Source: Suipraeoptans intestinalis (GTDB lineage Bacteria > Bacillota > Clostridia > Lachnospirales > Lachnospiraceae). From it: 64,000 bases of DNA. Made by a program: the position numbers and the translations under genes. The stretch lies in the NCBI RefSeq assembly GCF_009696485.1, contig NZ_VULY01000018.1, positions 1,065,001-1,129,000 on the forward strand. Direction: 5' to 3'. This document shows, piece after piece, positions 8,744-17,832 of the stretch (positions are counted from its first letter, which is position 1; each line of letters opens with the position of its first letter). Below the pieces are notes generated by a model. It did no database searches, had not been told where the DNA came from, and worked only from the letters and a program-made list of their open reading frames with translations.

Positions 8744-11206
8744 TCAAAGCCCTATACTGACATTTCCCATGGCGTTTGCAGACTGACGAAAGTCTTCAAA
8801 CGTCATGGTTTTTTCTTCCCCTGTTTTCCCATCGGTATAGAAAATCTGCCCGCTGCCGTAGCCGGTCATCAGGATGGTTTCCTTCTCTCCCAGGATCGCC
8901 AGGATCAGGCGGTTCTGTCCCACCAGATACAGTAACTGTTCCAGGCTGCATCCGGAAAGATCCATCTCTCTTCCTCCCTTTAAAGCCTTTGCCGCCTGCA
9001 GCGGAAGTTCTCCTTCTTGCAGTTTTTCCACCAGGGCAGCCTCGTCCGCTTCCCTTCCAAACACCTGATATCCGGCTTCATAGCTGCCGTCTGCCCACAG
9101 GACCTGCTGGTAGGAATCTACCGCCAGTCCTTTTTCTTTTTCCGCTGCCAAAACGGCTTCTCCTGCCTGCTCAAAGATGCCCTGCAGTTTTCCCTTTCCG
9201 TATACAAAATACCGATCTGTCGGTGTTACATCCTCTTTTTTCGATTCTTCTGTCTGCTTTCCTACTTCCATTACCACCGGGTTTTCATACAGAACCTGTT
9301 TGGGATTGAGGAATTTAGGATCCTTATCGGAAATTCCATTCTCATACGTCAACCGCCACTGCGTTTCTTTCAGTTCCGTCTGATAGCTGGTCAGTTGAAT
9401 ATTGCTCTCCTTCTTTTCCGCATTATTGGTGATATAGTCCGAGCTGTCCGCCACATAATAATTCCCGCTGTTTTTTACCCGCTCCAGCGTGATCATATTC
9501 TCGGAAAAGACGGCTTTTCGCACATACGTCCCTTCCTGCTGGTACGTTTTTTTCAATTCTTCTTTTTCGTTCTGGATCTCCAGCTTATACATGGGAAGGA
9601 TCTCTTCTCCGGAAAGAAGCATTCCCTTTTCCTCCTCCTTTGCCACTCCACAGACAAAGTCTCTTTGGACAAATCCCAGCGGATATCGGATCTCTCCCTT
9701 TGGATCTTCTATGGTCCAGAAGCGGTTCTCTTTCAGATCCCGCACGATCATCAGAGCTTCTCCTTTTTTCGGGGAACGGTAGGCCGCCATGCCGGCTTCC
9801 CGGGACAGAACCCATTCCCCTTCCTTCAGTCCTTCCGCCAGAGCCTTTTCTCCCCCTGTCTTCAGGTTGAACTGATACAGGGTTCCGTCAGAGATCACAT
9901 ACAGAAGCTTTTTGCTCCGGTTGTAATAAAAGACATCTGACAGCTCATGTTCCGCTGCCTCCCCCGATGTATCGGTGGACAAAAACGCCTGCTCCTCCAC
10001 CGAGTTTTTTCGGATATCGTACACATATACGGCAAGTCCGGTCTCTCCTTCGTGCTCTCCCCGGTTCATATATCCGGAAACGGAAAAAACGGTATCTCCA
10101 TCCTCTTCCACATCCAGGATCTGCACGCTGTGATGGGGCGTCAGGTTCCGGATATCCTTGCTCTCTGCCGAAGAAAAGCTGAACACCAGCGCCAGCTCAT
10201 CTGTATTTTTATTGTAATTCCAAAGCTCATTTGCTTCCACAAAGGACACGATGGAGCCATCCTGGTTGACGCCATAGGAAATATCGTCAGAGGTGATCCC
10301 CAACTGGATTCCCTTCTCATTTAGCACATGACGGGTCGCGTCAAATACCTGTTCCATTTCTCTGTCATAATCCAAAAGGTATGTGTCCGACGTTCCTGCT
10401 GCGTGTCTGACCTTGAAAAATTCTGTCACCTGATACAGGTCGGTTTCATTTTCTTCTCCCTTACACCTTACACGGTATTCCAGCTGCACCGCCACATAGG
10501 AGGAAGTGATCTCTTTTACGTTCCAGCGTTCTCCCTGCTCCACCTGAGGCTTTAAGCCTCCCCATGTCACATGGTCAAAGTCGGATTCGATGGTGACCTT
10601 TTGGAAGGTGGTGTTGTCCGCATCCTCCGAAGGCTCTATCGCCGTTCCGATCCCCTGGTCCTCTCCCTTTTCCAGTGCATTCTCATGAAAATCCCGGATG
10701 TAATCCAGGCTTTCACTCACCGATTTCCCCGCCTCCGGCGTCAGTCGTGTATAATAAAACACGTCTTTATCTCCCTTTACATGGAAGACCATTTCCAGCC
10801 AGCCATCCTGTTCCTTCCATTCTTCCTCCAGTTTGACCTGAAATTTGACCCCGGGGGATTCTATGGATCCTTTCTGGCGTTTTTCTTTTCCATCCAGAGA
10901 ATACACGGTGTAACTGACGCGCTGGATCTTTGCCTCGTAAGGCTCTATCCGAACGTCCAGCTTTCCATCTTTGACAGGCGTCACCGTCTCCCGGATCGCC
11001 GTCAGATCTCTCTTTGAAGCATAGCCGGGCAACGTATTCAGCCCATACCCGTTGTAGGAAAACGTAACCTGCGGGTATGTGGCCGCCCCCATATCCGCCG
11101 TCATGTTGTCGTTTCCCTTATTGGTAAAATATTCGAACACAAGAACCGCCAGGATAAATACTCCTGCAAGTATCGCTCCATGGGTCAGTCGTTTTTTTCT
11201 GCTCAT
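8744..11206 (-). CDS. Membrane-anchored extracytoplasmic protein of unknown function
   Basis: An 820-aa protein with one N-terminal membrane segment (about 8-26, HGAILAGVFILAVLVFEYF) and the rest outside the cell. The middle (about 330-560) has repeated strand-turn blocks such as FYYNRSKKLLYVISDGTLYQFN, suggesting a beta-propeller-like fold. The last 70 residues (SGCSLEQLLYLVGQNRLILAIL, then ILMTGYGSGQIFYTDGKTGE) resemble a C39-like peptidase end. A full Cys/His/Asp set was not confirmed, so it may be non-catalytic. The start codon overlaps the stop of the methyltransferase gene by 4 bp (ATGA), placing it at the end of the operon that begins with the response regulator at 15815. The function is not recognised. 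Confidence 0.75.
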   Translation of the reverse strand: MSRKKRLTHGAILAGVFILAVLVFEYFTNKGNDNMTADMGAATYPQVTFSYNGYGLNTLPGYASKRDLTAIRETVTPVKDGKLDVRIEPYEAKIQRVSYTVYSLDGKEKRQKGSIESPGVKFQVKLEEEWKEQDGWLEMVFHVKGDKDVFYYTRLTPEAGKSVSESLDYIRDFHENALEKGEDQGIGTAIEPSEDADNTTFQKVTIESDFDHVTWGGLKPQVEQGERWNVKEITSSYVAVQLEYRVRCKGEENETDLYQVTEFFKVRHAAGTSDTYLLDYDREMEQVFDATRHVLNEKGIQLGITSDDISYGVNQDGSIVSFVEANELWNYNKNTDELALVFSFSSAESKDIRNLTPHHSVQILDVEEDGDTVFSVSGYMNRGEHEGETGLAVYVYDIRKNSVEEQAFLSTDTSGEAAEHELSDVFYYNRSKKLLYVISDGTLYQFNLKTGGEKALAEGLKEGEWVLSREAGMAAYRSPKKGEALMIVRDLKENRFWTIEDPKGEIRYPLGFVQRDFVCGVAKEEEKGMLLSGEEILPMYKLEIQNEKEELKKTYQQEGTYVRKAVFSENMITLERVKNSGNYYVADSSDYITNNAEKKESNIQLTSYQTELKETQWRLTYENGISDKDPKFLNPKQVLYENPVVMEVGKQTEESKKEDVTPTDRYFVYGKGKLQGIFEQAGEAVLAAEKEKGLAVDSYQQVLWADGSYEAGYQVFGREADEAALVEKLQEGELPLQAAKALKGGREMDLSGCSLEQLLYLVGQNRLILAILGEKETILMTGYGSGQIFYTDGKTGEEKTMTFEDFRQSANAMGNVSIGL

Positions 11207-12354
11207 AGCATTCTCTGCCTTTCTTTCAGAAGCCCTGCAATGGAAGGGGTCACATGAAGAGCCGCTTCACAGTTTTCCAGAGCTTTTTGATCCTTTTTGA
11301 TATGCCCCGTCCGAACGGCCCGGATCAGAATATTTTTGGGCGTGTGCTCCATTTCGATAAACTCCAGGATCTGAGCCTCGTAGCCGCAGGCCTCCAGATG
11401 CTCTGCCCGCAGTGCGTCCGTCACAAGCGCCGCGATCCGTTCTTTGATCAGTCCATATTTTAATACAGGTGCCAGCGTCTCATTCCGGATCTGTCCGTTT
11501 AATTCATGCTGACAGCAGGGAACTGCCAGGATCACATCCGCTTCCCATTCCACCGCCTTCTGCAGCGCAAAGTCCGTCGCCGTATCACAGGCGTGCAGGC
11601 TGACCACCATATCAATCTTCCTCTCCCCGGTATAATCTGCGATATTTCCGTGCTGAAACTGCAACTTCTCATATCCATACGCTTCCGCCAGACGGTTGCA
11701 GTGGTCTATCACCTCTTTTTTCAGATCCAATCCGATGATCCTCACATCATATCCCATCTTTTCCCGCAGATAGTAATACATGGCAAAGCTCAGATACGAT
11801 TTCCCGCATCCAAAATCCAGGATCGTCACTTCCCTTTCCTTATCCAGCGCCGGCAAAACATCCTCCACAAACTCCAGATACCGGTTGATCTGGCGGAACT
11901 TATCCATGCGGGAGCGAACGATCCTGCCTTCTTTTGTCAGCACTCCCAAGTCTAAAAGAAACGGAACTGCATCTCCTTCTTCCAGGATATACCGTTTCTT
12001 CCGGTTATGTTCCCTGGTAATTTCTGTTTTGCTCTGTACCGCCTTCTTTTTGATGGTAAGCGTTCCCTTTTTCCCTGCCAGGACGGTGATTCTCCACTGT
12101 CTGGTCTCTATCTGTAGCTGTTTCATCTCCCGCATCCCCTCCAGGATCGCCAGAATGGTCTCTTCCTTTGAAAGATTCTGGTGAAATGCCTGATGATTTC
12201 GGAAGGTTTCTATCTGAAAGCATAGTTCTCCCTTTTTCATCAAGGGTCTGATCCTTTGCTTTTCTATCCCGCCTTTTTTTCTGGGACCGCTGATCACTGC
12301 CCCTGCAAAATCCATATTCAGTTGTTCTTCCAATACTTTTTTTAATCTCTCCAT
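11203..12354 (-). CDS. Class I SAM-dependent methyltransferase (Methyltransf_32-like)
   Basis: Cytoplasmic 383-aa protein with an N-terminal domain of about 150 residues and a Rossmann methyltransferase domain. The SAM-binding loop is ILDFGCGKSYLSFAMYYYL (near residue 180), followed by IIGLDLKKEVIDHCNRLA. The signatures VSLHACDTATDFAL and AVPCCQHELN match the Methyltransf_32 family, whose substrates are poorly defined. A basic segment (KKGTLTIKKKAVQSK) in the N-terminal half could contact nucleic acid. It lies between a sensor kinase and the 820-residue anchored protein and overlaps the latter by 4 bp. The substrate is unknown. Confidence 0.8.
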   Translation of the reverse strand: MERLKKVLEEQLNMDFAGAVISGPRKKGGIEKQRIRPLMKKGELCFQIETFRNHQAFHQNLSKEETILAILEGMREMKQLQIETRQWRITVLAGKKGTLTIKKKAVQSKTEITREHNRKKRYILEEGDAVPFLLDLGVLTKEGRIVRSRMDKFRQINRYLEFVEDVLPALDKEREVTILDFGCGKSYLSFAMYYYLREKMGYDVRIIGLDLKKEVIDHCNRLAEAYGYEKLQFQHGNIADYTGERKIDMVVSLHACDTATDFALQKAVEWEADVILAVPCCQHELNGQIRNETLAPVLKYGLIKERIAALVTDALRAEHLEACGYEAQILEFIEMEHTPKNILIRAVRTGHIKKDQKALENCEAALHVTPSIAGLLKERQRML

Positions 12355-12392
12355 AGCAGATTCATTGTACTGTTTTTTCCCCTGAAACGCAA

Positions 12393-12429
12393 GCGGGCAT
12401 TTGTGCCCTGTATCGTCACAAACACCCGC
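12393..12429. promoter_or_regulatory. Stem-loop between kinase and methyltransferase genes
   Basis: GCGGG and TTTGTG (12393-12405) pair with CACAAA and CCCGC (12417-12429) around a short loop, with a 2-base internal mismatch. The T-run lies on the plus-strand side only, so for the minus-strand operon it looks like an attenuating or stabilising hairpin rather than a full terminator. Confidence 0.45.
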
Positions 12430-12464
12430 ATTTTTCTGTTTCCTTTCCTTCTCGTTTCCCTGCG

Positions 12465-15101
12465 TTATGCTTTCCCTGCTTCTTTTTCAGGAGAAGGGCT
12501 TTCTTCCTCCCGGCAGGGCATTCTCCTGGCCTGAAGAGGGAAACGTATGGTCACCTTGAACAAATCTCCGTCCACATACACATCGAAGGTTCCTCCCTGC
12601 AATTCTGTCAGCGATTTGGCAATAGAAAGTCCCAGTCCGCTTCCTTCCGTACTTCGGGAGATATCTCCCCGGATAAACCGTTCCGTCAGCTCCTCCGCCG
12701 GAATGTTCAGAGGATTTCGGGACACATTCTTCAGGCAGAACACCGCCTGGTTTCCACCCTGGATCTTCAGATCCGTGTAGACCCTTGTCCCTTCCATCCC
12801 ATATTTGGTCACATTGCTGTAAATATTTTCCAGTACCCGCCACATCCGTCGTCCGTCTACATACACCACCGTTTCCTTCTCCGGAAGGCACAATACCTCT
12901 TCCATCCGCCTCTCCTGAAAGCGTTCTTCAAATTCTCCGCTTACCTGCTGGATCATTTCCACCAGATTGATATTCATACACTCTAGCGTGATATTCCCCG
13001 AGCTGGCCTTGGATGCTTCTACCACATCCTCCGTAATGGTCTTCAGTCTCTGCGACTTTTCTTCAATGATATCCAGGTATTTTTGTATCTTGGGATCTTC
13101 AAATTTCTCTTTCTTCAAAAGTCCCGCATAATTGATGATGGAAGTCAACGGTGTCTTAATATCGTGGGAAACATTCGTGATCAGCTCTGTCTTCATCCTC
13201 TCGTTTTTCAGATTTTCTTCCAGCGCCGTATCAAACCCGTTCCCGATGGCATTGACCTGCTCTGCTGTCCTTAGCATATCTCCTTTCAGTCCCTCCAGCG
13301 GAACCTTGTAGCTTACTTTTCCTTCTGCGATCTCCTGGATCCCCTTCTGGATCTTTTTCCGGCTCAGCTCTCTTCTGATCAGATAGACAAACACAGCCCC
13401 TTCCATGATTAGCAGCACCAGGGTTCCCTGGTAAATTCCTCCGGCAATGATGATCCAGTGCATCAGTATGAATCCCAGAAACAGCAGGATCGTCTTCCAT
13501 ACCTGATTCAGATTTCTAAACAGAGTCCTCGTAAACCGGCAAAGTCTTCCGGTCACGCTGTTTCTCCACACCTGTTTTCCCTTGATCTTCCTGACGATAC
13601 TCAGGTAGGTCACAAAGAACCATCCGCAAAGAGCCACCGCTCCCATCGCCATGACCACCATTTCCGGAATCAGGCTGTAATAGATTTGAGAAATGCTTTC
13701 TCCCTGCTCCGGATAATAAGAGCCACTGATTCCTCCCATTTCCAATACCGGCGCGGTGATCAAAAGCGTTCCCAGAAAAAATCCGGCCAATAGAATCTCT
13801 ATCGGAAGGCGATCCAGAAAAATATAGTGCAGATCGTCATCCTCCGGCTTTCTTCCGGCCACCGTTGTCAGCCAGATCAGGATGCCTAAAAAGAGGACGG
13901 AAGCGATGCAGCCCGAGAGCAGTAATGTATTTCCCAGATGTCCGTATTTTCCAAACAGACGGCTTTCCTGGTAAAATTTGTCCTGGATCGGATAGTGGGT
14001 GTCCACTCCAATGGCCAGCAGGTCATTTCCGGTCTTGCCGCTAAGTCCCGTCAGCATGGCTCTCCACCCGGATGCCTGCGTCCGTTTGATATTGGTTTCA
14101 AATTCTTCCAGCCGGTCGGTTACGATCACAAACCGCCCCATCTTCCGAATCTGTTTCAGGCTTTCTTTCCAGTTGTCAGCGTTTTCAAAGCCTGTCCGGT
14201 TTGTTTTGACCGTACCTGCAGTAAAATTACAATACAGATACGCCAGATTGGTATCCCCTTCCCGGTAGCTTTCTTCCAGTACCGCTGCAGAATCCGCCTC
14301 CATCTTCACCTGGTAGGCAGCACTGCGGACCAACTGGTAGGCCGTCTCCAGTTTTCCGTTCCAATCCGGGTTTTCATTGGCGATCTCCAGAATATCTGCT
14401 TTTCCCTGCGGCGGATACTTCTCCTGGATCCATAGTCCGTCATAGCTCCAGAAATTGGTATAGACCACCTTGCCTTCTTTGTCCTGGATCACGGAAGTTG
14501 TCATTTCGTTGTCTTTCTGCACATTTCCCCGTTTCAGATCCACCAGAACCTGATCTACAAAGTCATCTCCTCCCATCTCCTTCGCTTCCACAAACTGGAG
14601 ATTCCCGGACTTGATCTCCTCTGCAAAGTTCTCGTACCAGAAGTACCGATACCCGCCTCCTTGTTTCTGACATACCACGATAGGCGGCGGAGCTGCTCCG
14701 GGATCCAGACTGTCCTCCCCTTCCTTCTCCCACTGGTCTCCCCACTGGTAAAGATCACTCAGGCGGTATTCCAGCCCGCTGGATTCCTCCGGCTTTGGCA
14801 CTCCCTCCTCCACATAGGCCTTCACATCGATCACATCCGTGGATTCTTTGACGTTTTCTCCGCCAAATTTCTCCTGCATCGCCACGCCGTCCAGGAGCTC
14901 TCTGGCAGACTGCTCCACCGTATCTCCAAAACTCACGCTGTTTTCGTAGGTTTTTGCCGGCCTGCCCGTCAGCCATTCCCGAAACAGCTCCGGATAGGAT
15001 GCCAGCAAAAACAGATCCAGGGCCAAAATCACCGCCAGCGCATGCGCAGTCAGGATCAAAAGGCCTTTTGTGATCCCGCTGCAATACCATTTCTTTTTCA
15101 T
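12465..15101 (-). CDS. Membrane sensor histidine kinase
   Basis: An 878-aa sensor kinase, larger than most. One N-terminal membrane segment (about 12-33) is followed by an extracellular region to about 395. Then come four or more hydrophobic spans between about 395 and 575 and a HAMP-like linker. The dimerisation/phospho-acceptor domain has NVSHDIKTPLTSIINYAG, with the His near 645. The ATP-binding domain has the N box LENIYSNVTKYG and the G box GSGLGLSIAKSL. It follows the response regulator by 15 bp and a GGGGAG site precedes the ATG. The pair probably senses an envelope signal. The downstream methyltransferase and anchored protein may be its output or accessory parts. Confidence 0.9.
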   Translation of the reverse strand: MKKKWYCSGITKGLLILTAHALAVILALDLFLLASYPELFREWLTGRPAKTYENSVSFGDTVEQSARELLDGVAMQEKFGGENVKESTDVIDVKAYVEEGVPKPEESSGLEYRLSDLYQWGDQWEKEGEDSLDPGAAPPPIVVCQKQGGGYRYFWYENFAEEIKSGNLQFVEAKEMGGDDFVDQVLVDLKRGNVQKDNEMTTSVIQDKEGKVVYTNFWSYDGLWIQEKYPPQGKADILEIANENPDWNGKLETAYQLVRSAAYQVKMEADSAAVLEESYREGDTNLAYLYCNFTAGTVKTNRTGFENADNWKESLKQIRKMGRFVIVTDRLEEFETNIKRTQASGWRAMLTGLSGKTGNDLLAIGVDTHYPIQDKFYQESRLFGKYGHLGNTLLLSGCIASVLFLGILIWLTTVAGRKPEDDDLHYIFLDRLPIEILLAGFFLGTLLITAPVLEMGGISGSYYPEQGESISQIYYSLIPEMVVMAMGAVALCGWFFVTYLSIVRKIKGKQVWRNSVTGRLCRFTRTLFRNLNQVWKTILLFLGFILMHWIIIAGGIYQGTLVLLIMEGAVFVYLIRRELSRKKIQKGIQEIAEGKVSYKVPLEGLKGDMLRTAEQVNAIGNGFDTALEENLKNERMKTELITNVSHDIKTPLTSIINYAGLLKKEKFEDPKIQKYLDIIEEKSQRLKTITEDVVEASKASSGNITLECMNINLVEMIQQVSGEFEERFQERRMEEVLCLPEKETVVYVDGRRMWRVLENIYSNVTKYGMEGTRVYTDLKIQGGNQAVFCLKNVSRNPLNIPAEELTERFIRGDISRSTEGSGLGLSIAKSLTELQGGTFDVYVDGDLFKVTIRFPLQARRMPCREEESPSPEKEAGKA

Positions 15102-15116
15102 GTAGCTCCCCGCTTT

Positions 15117-15815
15117 CTATGAATACTTTTCAATCTTGTAGCCTACTCCCCAAACCACTTTCAGGTATCTGGGCTCCTTGGGATTGATTTCTATCTTTTC
15201 CCGAATATGGCGAATGTGGACCGCTACCGTATTGTCCACGCCGATCGCCTCCTCGTTCCATATATTTTCATAAATCTGGTCAATGGAGAAAACCCTGCCC
15301 TGATTTTTTACCAGAAGCAGCAAGATATTATATTCCAGTGGAGTCAGCTTGACCGGCTCTCCCTCTACCGTAACCTCCTTTAGCGCATCGTTGATAGACA
15401 GTCCGCCCGTCGTATACACCTCCGACCCCGTCTCTGACAGGGTGCTTCCCAGCTTTGTGTAGCGCCGCAGCTGCGACTTGACTCTGGCTACCAGCTCCAG
15501 CGGGTTAAAGGGCTTTGTCACGTAATCATCCGCCCCCACATTTAGTCCCAGGATCTTATCGGCATCTTCTGATTTTGCAGACAGGATAATAATCGGAATA
15601 TTATTTTCCTCCCGGATCTTCAGGGTGGCCCGGATTCCGTCCAGCCTTGGCATCATAATATCTATGATCAGAAGAGACACCTGTTCTTTCTTCAGGATTT
15701 TTACCGCTTCCTCTCCATCATATGCCTTGATCACCTGAAAGCCTTCCTGCTCCAGATAGATATCGATGGCTTCCACAATTTCTTTATCATCGTCACATAC
15801 TAAAATTCTTTCCAT
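15117..15815 (-). CDS. OmpR-family response regulator, partner of the 878-aa kinase
   Basis: A 232-aa DNA-binding response regulator. Receiver: D8/D9/D10 acidic pocket, D52 phospho-acceptor in LLIIDIMMP, Lys in DDYVTKPFNP. The winged-helix output domain ends in VVWGVGYKIEKYS. I chose the internal ATG at 15815 rather than the one at 15842. GGAGGGGG sits about 9 bases before it, and the extra residues (MYSMEGVKT) have no ribosome site and are not part of the family. A -10-like TATAGT at 15834-15839 would start transcription inside the ribosome site, so the gene is probably co-transcribed from further upstream, possibly through the mini-ORFs at 15890-16012. Confidence 0.9.
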   Translation of the reverse strand: MERILVCDDDKEIVEAIDIYLEQEGFQVIKAYDGEEAVKILKKEQVSLLIIDIMMPRLDGIRATLKIREENNIPIIILSAKSEDADKILGLNVGADDYVTKPFNPLELVARVKSQLRRYTKLGSTLSETGSEVYTTGGLSINDALKEVTVEGEPVKLTPLEYNILLLLVKNQGRVFSIDQIYENIWNEEAIGVDNTVAVHIRHIREKIEINPKEPRYLKVVWGVGYKIEKYS

Positions 15816-15889
15816 CGTCTTCACCCCCTCCATACTATACAAGAATATCAGCCAATTTTTAAGAGTCTCCGGGTAAAATTCTTAATATA

Positions 15890-15943
15890 TTATGAGTTTT
15901 TCTGTCTGCCGGATCGTAAACGATATCTTTCGGGCTTCGCCAT
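15890..15943 (-). CDS. Mini-ORF 2 (17 aa), tandem copy of mini-ORF 1
   Basis: ATG-initiated frame encoding MAKPERYRLRSGRQKNS, with a strong ribosome site AAAGGAGG five bases before the ATG. It shares ten of the first eleven residues (MAxPERYRLRS) with the mini-ORF 69 bp upstream and is exactly the same length. It ends 74 bp before the response regulator start. The peptide is strongly basic, with no signal peptide or membrane span. I do not recognise the family. It might be a leader peptide, a small regulator, or a decayed repeat unit. Confidence 0.5.
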   Translation of the reverse strand: MAKPERYRLRSGRQKNS

Positions 15944-16020
15944 GACAGCCTCCTTTCCCTACCATGATGCCCGGTTCTGAGATCGCAAACGATACCTTTC
16001 GGGATTCGCCATGACGGCCT
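15912..16020 (-). repeat. Imperfect 40-bp direct repeat (15912-15951 and 15981-16020)
   Basis: The two 40-bp units match at 36 positions and start 69 bp apart. Each includes the end of a ribosome site region, an ATG and the first ten or so codons of a mini-ORF. Of the four mismatches, one precedes the ATG and three are at third codon positions (AAG/AAT, AGA/AGG, TTA/TTG). Confidence 0.85.
15959..16012 (-). CDS. Mini-ORF 1 (17 aa)
   Basis: ATG-initiated frame encoding MANPERYRLRSQNRASW, with GAGAGGTAGG upstream as a moderate ribosome site. The length equals that of the downstream copy, and the PERYRLRS core is identical. The preceding DNA holds a terminator-like structure (16071-16162) that ends the lipoprotein operon, so a separate promoter in the 50 bp between would be needed; none is obvious. 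The function is unknown. Confidence rests on the paired copies and the third-position-only differences. Confidence 0.45.
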   Translation of the reverse strand: MANPERYRLRSQNRASW

Positions 16021-16070
16021 ACCTCTCACAGATACTTACGCTTTGTCCTGCCACTTCTGCACGAAGGCAC

Positions 16071-16162
16071 AAAAAGAAACAGGGGATTTTCTTTCTGTCG
16101 GTTCTCCCTGTCCCCGGAAATCTCCCCGGATCCCATACCGCTTTCACAAAATACCCTGTTTC
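16071..16162 (-). terminator. Long stem-loop with T5 after the lipoprotein operon
   Basis: On the minus strand GAAACAGGG and ATTTT-type arms pair (16148-16162 with 16076-16090; 14 bp with one mismatch), followed by TTTTT (16071-16075). The loop of about 57 nt contains a smaller CCGG hairpin. It lies 134 bp past the stop of the 495-residue lipoprotein and looks like an intrinsic terminator with a large, structured loop. Confidence 0.55.
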
Positions 16163-16296
16163 CTACCTCTTGTCTCTGTGAACACGTTTTTACAGCGATA
16201 TTTTTACGTCTTCACAGTCACTTGCCGTCAGCCGGCCTTTCTCTGGCTTTCGCTTGTTATCCGCTGTTTACCGCCGGCTTCTTTTTCCGAACCGTC

Positions 16297-17784
16297 CTAG
16301 AACCCGGTCAGCCGGAACAGCATCAGTTCATTTGCTGACCCATCCTCTCTTTCCTGTGTTACCAGAAGCAGCAAAGATCCATCCTCCAGTTTCTGCATAT
16401 CTTCCAGCCACGGATAACTGGTTCCGAAGATTTTTGACGTTTCGATGGAGCCTACCGACGTCCCGTCCTTCGCCCAGAAATGGATCCTTCTCATATTTCC
16501 GTCGGTTGCCACAAATCCATTTCCTGTCTCTGCCATGCCGGTAATGTATCCCAGCCTATCCGGATCGCTGCTCTGCTCTCCTCCCAACTCCACTACCTGA
16601 TTGCCTTCATAATCGTATACGATGATCTTGGTTTCCGTCTCATCACTGTCTGCCGCTTTCTTCTTTCCTGCTACCATAATATAATTTTCTGTAATCTGCA
16701 CATCGTCCAGCATCTGGAACGGTCCCTGCCTGCTGGCATCATCATTCAATCCGCTTAAGATCCATGGTTCTGCTGTCAGTGCCCCGCTCTTATTGGTGAC
16801 CTTCATGGGGTCGCTGTTGACCCAGAAGCTGATCCCCCATTCTCCGGAAGGATGCATATTAAGATCCCCCTTGATGGTCGTCTGCATTGCCTGCTTTCCG
16901 TCTTTTATGCCAATCACCTCGAACACACCCTGCGCCACATACAGCATTCCACTGTTATCTGTGGACAGATATTCATAGTCTGTTTCCAGCTCCAGGGAAT
17001 CTTCCTTTACCAGTCCCTTTTCTTTATATTCGTAGGTAGTCAGCTTGTTTCCAAGCAGATGGAACAATTTTCCGTTCTGATGCACAAATTTATGCTTCAT
17101 GATCTCCTGTGTTCCCTCTTTTCCGTCAAACGGAATGTATTCCGGCTGAATGGTATAGCTTCCCACCATCTGCTCAGACAACTTTGGCTGGAAGGCTTTC
17201 CCGTCCCAGGGCCACGGCGCTTCTTTGTTTTTCTCTCCCTTGTCGCTAATCACGATTCCTTCTATCAGTTTCTTGATCTTTTTGTTTTCCTTATCTCCGG
17301 ACACCTCGATCCGGTAGGAAACTCCCGTCTTTTCATGTCGATACAGATAGACGTCTGTGTCGTTCTGCTCCGAGGACGCCCTTGCAAATTCTGCATTTCC
17401 TGCCGAAATCCCTTTTACCTTTCCATCGGCATACTCCCTTAGATCTACTTTCCATTCCGCAAGTTTTTTCCGAAAGGTGATCGCTTCTTCCTTTTCTCCT
17501 GTAATGCGGATGCGCACATCGGACTCCTCCCGGGTGCTGCCATCATATAGCAGGAGATTTCCATACCCTTTCTCCTTTTTCAGTTCCTCTTTATCGTACT
17601 TCCATCCTTTTGGATAATACACGGTAAAAACTCCTGCCTCTACTTTTTCTCTGTCTTTCCATTCTTTTTTTGTCTGCTTTGCCGAATCCTTCTGTTCCGT
17701 TTCCTTTTTCTGACTGCATGCTACCGGCAGGATCAGACACAGGATCAGGACAGCCCACCACAGACACCGTTTGATCTGTTTCAT
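16297..17784 (-). CDS. Lipoprotein of unknown function, propeller-like
   Basis: A 495-aa predicted lipoprotein. The signal peptide has a basic start, hydrophobic LWWAVLILCLILP and lipobox VAC-S near residue 23, followed by a Lys/Glu-rich linker. Residues about 50-190 form a compact alpha/beta segment (VFTVYYPKGWKYDKEEL), as in proteins that bind the membrane face. From about 200 on, repeated strand blocks (TTYEYKEKGLVKEDSLELETDYEYLS, IIVYDYEGNQVVELGG, RRIHFWAKDGTSVGSIE) suggest a beta-propeller. It is the last gene of a four-gene unit starting at 19666. I do not recognise a named family. Confidence 0.75.
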   Translation of the reverse strand: MKQIKRCLWWAVLILCLILPVACSQKKETEQKDSAKQTKKEWKDREKVEAGVFTVYYPKGWKYDKEELKKEKGYGNLLLYDGSTREESDVRIRITGEKEEAITFRKKLAEWKVDLREYADGKVKGISAGNAEFARASSEQNDTDVYLYRHEKTGVSYRIEVSGDKENKKIKKLIEGIVISDKGEKNKEAPWPWDGKAFQPKLSEQMVGSYTIQPEYIPFDGKEGTQEIMKHKFVHQNGKLFHLLGNKLTTYEYKEKGLVKEDSLELETDYEYLSTDNSGMLYVAQGVFEVIGIKDGKQAMQTTIKGDLNMHPSGEWGISFWVNSDPMKVTNKSGALTAEPWILSGLNDDASRQGPFQMLDDVQITENYIMVAGKKKAADSDETETKIIVYDYEGNQVVELGGEQSSDPDRLGYITGMAETGNGFVATDGNMRRIHFWAKDGTSVGSIETSKIFGTSYPWLEDMQKLEDGSLLLLVTQEREDGSANELMLFRLTGF

Positions 17785-17832
17785 AAAATCCCTCCTCGTT
17801 TTTCTACTTCTATTTTCCCTGCTGGACGCGTA

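Noticed and set aside
15834-15862. Promoter TTAAAA-17-TATAGT for the response regulator
   Set aside because: The implied start lies within the ribosome site, leaving about 12 nt of leader, so it is unlikely to be used.
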